The notes under the pieces were generated by a model that saw only the letters and a list, made by a program, of their open reading frames with translations, ran no database searches and was not told where the DNA came from. A stretch of DNA of 42,852 bases from the NCBI GenBank assembly GCA_003142615.1, contig PLMW01000043.1, positions 1 through 42,852 of the forward strand, in the 5' to 3' direction. Each line of letters starts with the position of its first letter. The stretch's first letter is position 1. This stretch comes from Opitutia bacterium. Lineage in GTDB: Bacteria > Verrucomicrobiota > Verrucomicrobiia > Opitutales > Opitutaceae. The translations under genes were made by a program, and so were the position numbers. Shown here piece by piece: positions 36,989 to 42,852 of this stretch.

Positions 36989-37017
36989 CAAAAAGCCCCG
37001 CCGTGAAAGGCGGGGCT
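36989..37017 (-). terminator. intrinsic terminator of the FKBP gene
   Basis: On the minus strand AGCCCCGCC and GGCGGGGCT (36994-37017) form a 9-pair GC-rich stem with a 6-base loop, followed by TTTTTG (36989-36994 reversed). It lies 22 bases after the FKBP stop at 37040. On the plus strand it is not followed by a T-run, but may also stop transcripts from tatA weakly. Confidence 0.8.
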
Positions 37018-37039
37018 GGGTAAAAAGAATCGGTGCGGA

Positions 37040-37879
37040 TTACTTCTTCGGTTCCACCGGAGTTGCGGGGGCCGTGGCTTTGACATCCAGCAATTCGATG
37101 TCGAAGATCAACGTCGCGCCCGGCGGGATTCCCTGCTGGCCGGTGTCGCCATAGGCGAGATGCGGCGGAATGTAGAGGCGGATCTTGCCGCCTTGATTGA
37201 TCTTTTGCAGGCCCTCAGTCCAGCCCGGGATCACCGAGTTGAGCGGGAACTCGACCGGCTCGACCGCCGCGCCGGGCTGGCGCGGTTGGAGCGAGGTGTC
37301 GAAGACCGTGCCATTGATGAGCCGGCCGGTATAATGCACTTTCACCGTGTCGGTGGCCTTCGGGTAGGCGCCCGTGCCAGGCTGCACGACTTCATAGCGC
37401 AGGCCGTCCGCCAGCTCGACGACGTTCTTGTTGTCCTTGAGCTTGTCGAAAAACGCCTTCGCTTCGCCCATATTCTGGCTGCGGAGCTTGGTGAGGAACC
37501 CCTCCTGCTTTTTCTGCATGAACGCGTCCATCTGGGGCCCGATTTTGTCGAGCTCGTAGGGCGCAGCCTTGCCGGCGGCCGCCGACACCAGGCCCTTCAC
37601 GACGGCGTCGGTCTGCTCCTTGCTGAACTCGAGCTGGGCCAGACCGAGCCGCTGGCCGACGAACCAGCCGAACGCCTCAAGAATCTGCGTCTCGGTAAAC
37701 GAGGGCGCGGGAGCGATGAGCGGTGTCTTGTCCGCGGGCGCGGGGGCGATGAGCGGTGTCTTGTCTGCCGGCGCGGCGTTTTGCTGCCCGGGAATCTTAA
37801 CCTGAACCTCTTGGGCGGTAAGCGTGGCGAGCGCACCGAGGCCGAGCAGGCACGCCAGGATGAGGGGGGAACGATTCAT
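37040..37879 (-). CDS. exported FKBP-type peptidyl-prolyl isomerase
   Basis: This 279-residue protein has a signal peptide (LILACLLGLGALATLTAQ), a low-complexity segment with two copies of an 11-residue repeat (ADKTPLIAPAP), an FKBP N-terminal dimerisation domain (about 80-165, FVGQRLGLAQLEFSKEQ), and a C-terminal FKBP domain (VKVHYTGRLINGTVFDTS, PGWTEGLQ, IPPHLAYGD, LIFDIELLDV). It helps fold exported proteins by isomerising Xaa-Pro bonds. The ATG at 37879 is chosen for the signal; an upstream ATG at 37933 is less likely. It stands alone with its own terminator. Confidence 0.9.
   Translation of the reverse strand: MNRSPLILACLLGLGALATLTAQEVQVKIPGQQNAAPADKTPLIAPAPADKTPLIAPAPSFTETQILEAFGWFVGQRLGLAQLEFSKEQTDAVVKGLVSAAAGKAAPYELDKIGPQMDAFMQKKQEGFLTKLRSQNMGEAKAFFDKLKDNKNVVELADGLRYEVVQPGTGAYPKATDTVKVHYTGRLINGTVFDTSLQPRQPGAAVEPVEFPLNSVIPGWTEGLQKINQGGKIRLYIPPHLAYGDTGQQGIPPGATLIFDIELLDVKATAPATPVEPKK
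37704..37769. repeat. 33-base tandem repeat inside the FKBP gene
   Basis: Two 33-base units encode the tandem ADKTPLIAPAP segments and differ by a few bases. The repeat keeps the frame, and a change in copy number would only lengthen the linker. Confidence 0.75.
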
Positions 37880-38244
37880 GGATGCGGTGGTTGATTTCAC
37901 GTATGGGAAACCGATGCGGACGGTTTGTGCCATGGAAAACGCACGGACATGACAGCCTGCCCCGTGAAAAGCAATCCCTTAGCGCACGCCGCGCACCCGC
38001 CCAATTGTTATGATCCGGCGGTCGACGGCATTTCCGGTACAGCAAAATCATGGAGGGCCCGCCGCCGTGCGGGCCGAGGTCGATGGGCGACACGGGCGAC
38101 ACGGCGGTCGCCCCTCCACGCTGCAAGATGAAATCCTCTGTAATGATTGGGACGCTCGCCGATCGCGGCAACTCCGGCCTTTCGTTTCCGCGCCTTTTGG
38201 TGCAAGCTCTTCCCCTTCATCAGTTCAAATCCCGCAGCAAATTC

Positions 38245-40164
38245 ATGCAACCCGAGTATTTTTGGAACAGCAGCGACGGCCAGATTCTCTCCGTCAAGAA
38301 CAAGGACCCCAACACGCTCTCCCTCGTCCTCGCGTTCTGGCCGCGCAACCCCGCCGAACTCGAATTCATCTGCGCCCGCCTGAACGAGATCCACTTCACG
38401 GAACGCAGCACCCTCGCCCGCATCGGCATCGAGATGATCACCCCCGGCGTGCCCCGGGTGGACCACAACAACCGCCTCATCCTCGAGACCGACGCCTTCC
38501 TCTTCGACCCCAGTTTCCCCGACGCGCCGTACTGGAAAAAACTGCTCCGCCCCGGCACGCCGGTCGGCCGGCTGTTCTATGCGCCCGAGTCGGCCAAGCT
38601 GGCCACCAACGAAATCTGGGAGGCGGTGAAGGAAAACCGCCTCAAGCTCCCCAACACCATTTCCATCGACCGCCTCGGCCGCGTCTACCTCACCCCGCAC
38701 AAGGTCCGCTACACCCTCAATCCGCGGCTGCAGCGTCCCGATTTCGAACGCCTCATCAACGGCGACGCCGGCCGCGGCTATCTCGACAAGGTGCAGGTGC
38801 GCCACGACGTCGACATCCTCTCCGTGCCGCCGCGCTCGGGCGCCTTGACCAGCTGCTCGATGTACCTCAAGGAGCATTTCGTCGTGCTCAATCGCGGCGA
38901 GGGCAACTTCGGCCTCCACTGCGGCGCCATCCTGCTCGATCCGATCAAGACCTTCGGCACGAACATCATGCTCGAGATCTACAACAGCGGCGACCAGCCG
39001 GTGGTCAATCCGATGGTCTCGGTCGAGGTGTTCCGCGCGCCCACGTTCGCCGATCCCGAGGTCAAGACGCTGGAGAAAAAGCGCCGCCGTTTCTTCACCG
39101 TCGCCGGCGACCTCTACCGCGGCATGGACAAGAACCCGCCGCGCGACAGCGCCGGCGAACCGCGCCCAAAGACCCGCATCACCGTCAAGGGCCAGAATGC
39201 GTTGATGGAAAACTACACCGCCTTCCTGGGTTCGGGCGACTTCTCCGGCCTCAAGGCGCAGCTCGCCGGCCAGAAATTCGTCCCCGGGTTCCGCACACTC
39301 ATCCAGGCGCTCGACCACGCGCCGGAGGGCGCCGACACCCTCGTCGTCGACTACTTCCCGAACCTGATGGAGCACGTCGAGCTGCTCACGCGCATCCCGC
39401 AGCTCAAGCTCAAGCGCCTCATCTTCCGGAAGCCCTCGCGGACGCACGGCTTCTTCCTGTCCGGCAACGCCCACGCCCGCCTCGACACCTATTTCAACAT
39501 CAACCTCGCTGTGTATTGGTACAACGAGAGCATGAAGGATCTCTACCTGCACACCTACAAGCGAGACGCGGGCTTCTTCATCCGCGAGGAAATGGGCAAG
39601 CTGTTCCAGGAATCCACGATTCTCGCCTTCTACGGTTCCGCCGTGGAGATCGGCTCCGAGCACTCGGAGAACATCACCGCCCTCATCAGCAAGCTCACCG
39701 GGTTCATCGGGCCGAAGGTCGGCATCCTCACCGGCGGCGGCGGCGGGGTCATGCGGCTCGCCACCGACGAGGCCCGCCGCGCCCGGGCGCTCACCGGCGC
39801 GTGCTTCCTCGAACTCGAGGCGCAGGAGCCCGAACTCGGCGTCGATTTTTTCAACACCTTCCAGGAAACCTCACGCCACAACCGGCAAAAGTGGTTTGAA
39901 GTGGCCGACTTTTGCATCTTCAACGTCGGCGGCGTCGGCACGCTCGAGGAGATCGGCATCGAGCTGTGCAACCTGAAGCTCGGCATCCGCCCGCGCGTGC
40001 CGTACACCTTCTACGGCGCCCGCTACTGGACCGATCTGCGCAAGCAGTTCCGCGAGATGATCCGCACCGGCCGCTCGCCGGCGTGGATGGCCGACTACGT
40101 CCTCTTCACCGACGATCCCGACGAGGTCGTCGCCTTCTACCGCAAGACGCTGCAGGTGCTGTGA
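38245..40164 (+). CDS. LOG-domain protein with long uncharacterised N-terminal region
   Basis: This 639-residue protein has a C-terminal LOG (lysine decarboxylase-like) Rossmann domain (about 460-639), with GGGGGVMRLATDEARRA near 497-513 and FNVGGVGTLEEIGIE near 559-573. LOG enzymes of plants and bacteria release cytokinins from nucleotides; many bacterial ones are nucleotide phosphoribohydrolases. The first 450 residues have no family I recognise; they include AFWPRNPAELEFICARLNEIHFTE and ILSVPPRSGALTSCSMYLKEHF. The ATG at 38245 is preferred over a far-upstream ATG at 38050, since the extra 65 residues look unstructured. It is divergent from the FKBP gene. Confidence 0.75.
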   Translation: MQPEYFWNSSDGQILSVKNKDPNTLSLVLAFWPRNPAELEFICARLNEIHFTERSTLARIGIEMITPGVPRVDHNNRLILETDAFLFDPSFPDAPYWKKLLRPGTPVGRLFYAPESAKLATNEIWEAVKENRLKLPNTISIDRLGRVYLTPHKVRYTLNPRLQRPDFERLINGDAGRGYLDKVQVRHDVDILSVPPRSGALTSCSMYLKEHFVVLNRGEGNFGLHCGAILLDPIKTFGTNIMLEIYNSGDQPVVNPMVSVEVFRAPTFADPEVKTLEKKRRRFFTVAGDLYRGMDKNPPRDSAGEPRPKTRITVKGQNALMENYTAFLGSGDFSGLKAQLAGQKFVPGFRTLIQALDHAPEGADTLVVDYFPNLMEHVELLTRIPQLKLKRLIFRKPSRTHGFFLSGNAHARLDTYFNINLAVYWYNESMKDLYLHTYKRDAGFFIREEMGKLFQESTILAFYGSAVEIGSEHSENITALISKLTGFIGPKVGILTGGGGGVMRLATDEARRARALTGACFLELEAQEPELGVDFFNTFQETSRHNRQKWFEVADFCIFNVGGVGTLEEIGIELCNLKLGIRPRVPYTFYGARYWTDLRKQFREMIRTGRSPAWMADYVLFTDDPDEVVAFYRKTLQVL

Positions 40165-40182
40165 CGCGGCGCCGGGCGCCTT

Positions 40183-40215
40183 GGTTTTGGGTTTTGGGTT
40201 CTGAGTTTTGGGCGG
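40183..40215. other. G-rich quadruplex-like repeat
   Basis: GGTTTTGGGTTTTGGGTT is followed by CTGAGTTTTGGGCGG, that is four G-runs of two to three separated mainly by TTTT. Such a run could fold as a G-quadruplex in the plus strand, just after the LOG gene stop and before the possible cassette array. Confidence 0.45.
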
Positions 40216-40235
40216 ACGGCGCTGCGCCGGGTTCT

Positions 40236-40252
40236 CTCGCGCGCGAGTTTTT
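40236..40252 (+). terminator. possible terminator of the LOG gene
   Basis: CTCGCGCGCGAG followed directly by TTTTT. The stem may be only four pairs with a CGCG loop, so it is weak. It lies 72 bases after the LOG gene stop. Confidence 0.35.
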
Positions 40253-40349
40253 AGGTTCGAGTCCGCCGCCAATTTCGTTGCCCCACTGGATCCTTTTGGC
40301 TTTTGTCGGGAAATTCCAGTTTTCGCTTAATCAAGCCCCTTGGCCCAAT

Positions 40350-40365
40350 AATGCGTTAGCCTATG
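40350..40365 (+). repeat. 16-base direct repeat, left copy (holds the methyltransferase start)
   Basis: AATGCGTTAGCCTATG recurs at 41059-41074 with one mismatch (C to T), 709 bases away. The GTTAGCC inside is like an integron core site, and the final ATG is the methyltransferase start codon. Confidence 0.6.
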
Positions 40366-41094
40366 AGAATGGATTACGATACTGCCTCTGGCCCGTACGC
40401 ACGGTATCGCCGAGTCAATCCAAAGTTGTTTGAGCGTTTGGCACAGCTCTGTCGGCTCGACGCGCAGAGCAGGGTGCTAGAGGTAGGAAGCGGCTCCGGA
40501 AACTACATATCGGCGATTGCAGAAGTGCGGGGATGCCAGTGCTACGGGTTGGAGCCGTCCGAAGGAATGCTCGCGAACGCCAAAGCAAGAGGCGGAGCGA
40601 TATCGTGGACTAGAGGCAGCGCCGAGATCCTTCCGTATACAAAAGGCTTTTTCGACCTGTTGTTTTGCGTCGATGTGATTCATCACGTTACGGGCATCGA
40701 GTCATTCATCCGGGAGGCATTTCGAGTCCTTCGCTCGGGTGGTGTCTTGTGCATCGCGACTGATTCGGAGTGGACGATTCGAAAGCGCAATCCGCTGTCG
40801 GTTTACTTTCCAGAGACTGTTGAGAAAGAATTGGCGCGTTATCCATCAATTGAGCTACTGCAGAGTGCGATGCGCAGGGAAGGTTTTTCTGCGGTGGAGC
40901 AGGAGATTGTCGAAATGCCATATCTCCTAGAGAATCCAGATGCATACCGGGAGAAGGCGTTCTCGTGCCTTCATCTGATTTCGGAAGAAGCTCACACGCG
41001 AGGGATGGTTGCGCTCTGCGAAGACCTATCGCGAGGGCCGTTGCATTGCATCGTTAGGAATGCGTTAGTCTATGCCACAAAGACGGAAGCCTAA
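40363..41094 (+). CDS. SAM-dependent methyltransferase, probable cassette gene
   Basis: This 243-residue class I methyltransferase has motif I VLEVGSGSGNYISAI, then CYGLEPSEGML and FDLLFCVDVIHHV, which fits UbiE-like folds. The substrate is unknown. Its base composition is visibly lower in GC than the genes on either side, which suggests transfer. The ATG is only 9 bases from GTTAGCC, and the TAA lies within GCCTAAC at the left end of the attC-like site, both typical of integron cassettes. There is no clear ribosome binding site. The gene stands alone on its strand between the LOG gene and a small lipoprotein. Confidence 0.82.
   Translation: MRMDYDTASGPYARYRRVNPKLFERLAQLCRLDAQSRVLEVGSGSGNYISAIAEVRGCQCYGLEPSEGMLANAKARGGAISWTRGSAEILPYTKGFFDLLFCVDVIHHVTGIESFIREAFRVLRSGGVLCIATDSEWTIRKRNPLSVYFPETVEKELARYPSIELLQSAMRREGFSAVEQEIVEMPYLLENPDAYREKAFSCLHLISEEAHTRGMVALCEDLSRGPLHCIVRNALVYATKTEA
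41059..41074 (+). repeat. 16-base direct repeat, right copy (within the methyltransferase end)
   Basis: AATGCGTTAGTCTATG lies in the last codons of the methyltransferase. Its ATG would open a 35-codon frame through the attC-like site. It may be the leftover start of another cassette, or a chance match, but 15 of 16 identical bases within 0.7 kb is unlikely by chance. Confidence 0.55.
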
Positions 41095-41187
41095 CCAGCC
41101 GCCGCTGTCGACGCCGGGCAGCGTCCCGCCGGCTGCTGGCGCACCCGGCGCGCCGCCGTCCGGCGCTGCAGGTCTTTAGCGTTGGCC
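41089..41187. other. attC-like recombination site 1
   Basis: This 99-base site begins GCCTAAC (41089-41095) and ends GCGTTGGCC (41179-41187), fitting the inverse-core and core ends of an integron attC site in loose form (the core GTTRRRY is not perfect). Between them the sequence folds: CCGGGCAGC pairs in part with GCTGCTGGCGCACCCGG. The methyltransferase stop TAA is within the left end. The pairing of the two ends requires one bulged T. Confidence 0.5.
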
Positions 41188-41314
41188 CGGACGGCAGACC
41201 AAAGAAAATGAAAACGGAGGCGAACCAGTCGCCAGAGACAATGTCTCATCGGTAGCGTTCGGCAAAACCAGCATCGAAGCAGCTTCCCCACGACGCCTCA
41301 TGACCCAAATCCCC

Positions 41315-41674
41315 ATGAAAAAATTACCGTTATTCGTGATGATTGTCACCCTCGCTGGTTGCGCAGCAATCGCCAGCTCCTCGAAGCTCACTTATGCGCC
41401 CGAGGTGCGAAGGCAGTCTTCGGCCAACGACACATCGTTTCACGACTTGCTGACCGCCATCGGAGGAGTCGGGTCTGCGGATCGAGCTGCCTATCCGAAT
41501 GCCAGGGAGAGAACTCTCGTTCGCGTCGACGTGCTTCTCCCCTACGACAACCAGAGGATTGGCAGTGAGCGCTGGACGGTAAAGCACGATACCAACGAGA
41601 TCGCAGTGTATCAAGTCACCCTTGTTCCCGACGGGGAGGGCAGCACCGATTTCACCGTTAGCAAGGCGCCATAA
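41315..41674 (+). CDS. small lipoprotein, probable cassette gene
   Basis: This 119-residue protein has a lipoprotein signal ending LAGC (MKKLPLFVMIVTLAGC). The mature part has beta-like segments (RTLVRVDVLLPYDNQR, IAVYQVTLVPDGEG). I do not recognise the family. The ATG at 41315 is preferred to 41300, which precedes the signal. The stop TAA (41672-41674) is within the left end of attC-like site 2, as is normal for cassette genes. The composition is again lower in GC than neighbours. Confidence 0.6.
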   Translation: MKKLPLFVMIVTLAGCAAIASSSKLTYAPEVRRQSSANDTSFHDLLTAIGGVGSADRAAYPNARERTLVRVDVLLPYDNQRIGSERWTVKHDTNEIAVYQVTLVPDGEGSTDFTVSKAP

Positions 41675-41737
41675 CGTGCCGCACCAATCGCCGGAGGCAC
41701 GACTGCCGGCTGGCGTGCCTCGTCTTTGACGTTGAGT
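41669..41737. other. attC-like recombination site 2
   Basis: This 69-base site begins CCATAAC, which matches the inverse core imperfectly, and ends GACGTTGAGT, whose GTTGAGT fits GTTRRRY exactly. GAGGCACG (41694-41701) and CGTGCCTC (41714-41721) form a perfect 8-pair inner stem, as in attC hairpins. The lipoprotein stop lies in the left end. Confidence 0.5.
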
Positions 41738-41856
41738 GAGATGTCGGTCAGGAGAATGGGGCGGACAGCGGAGCCGAGGAGCCCGTGAAACCCGCCGTCG
41801 GCCCGGCTGATCTTCCCGACGGAAAGTTGCCCAGAATTCCGCGGCGGGATTTTTGA

Positions 41857-41890
41857 TTCGACCTTCGGCCTTCGACTTTCGACCTTCGAC
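41857..41890. repeat. short TTCGAC-rich tandem repeat before purD
   Basis: Four degenerate units of about nine bases built on CCTTCGAC occur directly upstream of the purD start. They could influence translation of purD or be a remnant of expansion. Confidence 0.5.
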
Positions 41891-41896
41891 ATCTTC

Positions 41897-42852
41897 GTGG
41901 CCAATTCTCTTCCCAGATCCCTCCTCGTCGTCGGCTCCGGCGGACGCGAACACGCCCTCGTCAAAGCCTGCCTCGCCTCGCCGGCGCGTCCCCGCGTCAT
42001 CGCCGCGCCCGGCAACGGTGGCATCGCGCAGGAGGCCGCCTGTTTCCCCGTCCCGGCCGAGGATCTGGCCGGCATCGTCGCGCTGGCGCAGCGGGAAAAA
42101 ATCGAATTTGTCATCGTCGGCCCCGAGGTGCCGCTTTCGCTCGGCCTTGTTGATGCGCTCGCGGCCGCGGGCATTCCCGCTTATGGCCCGCAGCGCGACG
42201 GCGCCCGCCTCGAGGCCTCGAAGATCTTCACCAAGGAGCTGCTCCAGAAACACCGGATTCCGACGGCGCCCGCGGCGGCGTTCTCCGCCGTCGCCCCCGC
42301 CCTCGCCTATCTCCGCTCGCGCCGGGTACCCATCGTGGTGAAGGCCGACGGCCTCGCCGCCGGCAAGGGCGTGATCATTGCGCAGACGCCGGCCGAGGCC
42401 GAGGCCGCCGTGCGCGGCATGCTCGAGGGCGGCCTGTTTGGCGCCAGCGGCCAGCAGGTGCTCATCGAGGACTGCCTCTTCGGCGAGGAGACCTCGATTC
42501 ATCTCGTCGTCTCGGGCCGTGATTTTGTCGTGCTGCCTACGAGCCAGGACCACAAGCGCGCCGGCGACAACGACACCGGCCCCAACACCGGCGGCATGGG
42601 CGCGTATTCGCCGGCCGAGATCGTTGCCCCCGACCTCCTCGCCGAGATCGTCCGGACCATCGCCCGCCCAAGCGTCGAAGCCATCGCCGCCGAGGGCATC
42701 GATTTCCGCGGCACCCTGTATATCGGGCTGATGCTCACGGCGGAGGGCCCGCAGGTGCTGGAGTTCAACACCCGTTTCGGCGATCCGGAGACGCAGGTCA
42801 TCCTGCCGCGCCTTGCCACCGATCCGCTCGCGCTCATGTGGGCCGCCACCCA
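41897..42852 (+). CDS. purD: phosphoribosylamine-glycine ligase, 3' end outside the window
   Basis: The first 318 codons of the ATP-grasp enzyme that joins glycine to 5-phosphoribosylamine in purine synthesis. Matches: VVGSGGREHAL, VIAAPGNGGIA, VGPEVPLSLGLVDAL, VVKADGLAAGKGV, LPTSQDHKRAGDNDTGPNTGGMGAYSP in part, and FNTRFGDPETQ. The start is GTG at 41897 (V-A-N-S-L-P); no better upstream start is seen. No stop occurs before the window ends. Its GC is high again, unlike the two genes before it. Confidence 0.93.
   Translation, partial: MANSLPRSLLVVGSGGREHALVKACLASPARPRVIAAPGNGGIAQEAACFPVPAEDLAGIVALAQREKIEFVIVGPEVPLSLGLVDALAAAGIPAYGPQRDGARLEASKIFTKELLQKHRIPTAPAAAFSAVAPALAYLRSRRVPIVVKADGLAAGKGVIIAQTPAEAEAAVRGMLEGGLFGASGQQVLIEDCLFGEETSIHLVVSGRDFVVLPTSQDHKRAGDNDTGPNTGGMGAYSPAEIVAPDLLAEIVRTIARPSVEAIAAEGIDFRGTLYIGLMLTAEGPQVLEFNTRFGDPETQVILPRLATDPLALMWAAT

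Noticed and set aside
38008-39663. Long minus-strand frame opposite the LOG gene
   Set aside because: Antisense shadow; the plus-strand protein has recognisable LOG motifs.
40250-40275. GGTTCGAGTCC, which resembles a tRNA T-loop
   Set aside because: No acceptor stem, anticodon arm or CCA context can be built around it; at most it is a remnant.

Overview
The window looks like the chromosome of a GC-rich Gram-negative bacterium, most probably a verrucomicrobium of the Opitutaceae type. This rests on gene content, not on a marker-gene comparison. The content includes secreted polysaccharide-active enzymes (an AXE1-type acetyl xylan esterase and a GH5 glycosidase), an ECF sigma factor beside a Ser/Thr kinase with a TPR-like sensor region, a TGS-domain uridine kinase, a membrane GT-C/TPR protein and a dnaG-rpoD-tatA block. 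No ribosomal RNA, convincing tRNA, CRISPR array or complete insertion sequence was seen.

Layout: 1-9.3 kb is accessory in character. It holds small genes, a broken dienelactone hydrolase, a secreted esterase, a PPC-domain/nitrilase pair, small lipoproteins and a gamma-glutamyltransferase-like protein. Two families of short dispersed repeats lie between these genes. 9.4-14 kb is an ECF sigma / small membrane protein / receptor-like kinase cluster. 14-21 kb carries the uridine kinase, two exported proteins of unknown function and the 809-residue GT-C/TPR protein. 21-29.2 kb is mostly housekeeping: a Xer recombinase, infA, a TadA-like deaminase, superoxide dismutase, deoC, a TolB-like beta-propeller, a Mrp ATPase with a MIP18 protein, and rpmG, which is only 54 codons long. 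29.7-31.5 kb encodes a three-domain EIIA / pyruvate-kinase-C-like / diadenylate cyclase protein behind a solitary nuoA. 31.6-38 kb has a DUF362-like exported protein, dnaG, rpoD, tatA and an FKBP isomerase. 38.2-40.2 kb is a LOG-domain protein with a long unknown N-terminal half. 40.35-41.74 kb looks like two integron-type gene cassettes without an integrase, inserted between the LOG gene and purD. purD runs off the right edge.

The observations most worth pursuing are these. (1) Two attC-like sites each overlap the stop codon of the preceding gene, one of a lower-GC methyltransferase and one of a lipoprotein, so 40.35-41.74 kb may be an integrase-less cassette cluster. (2) Paired palindromes near 2.0 kb and 16.2 kb keep their symmetry while their bases differ, with the spacer conserved. 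(3) A likely c-di-AMP synthase carries an N-terminal phosphotransferase EIIA domain. (4) A gamma-glutamyltransferase-like protein has Ser at the nucleophile position, and a dispersed repeat supplies its apparent start codon.
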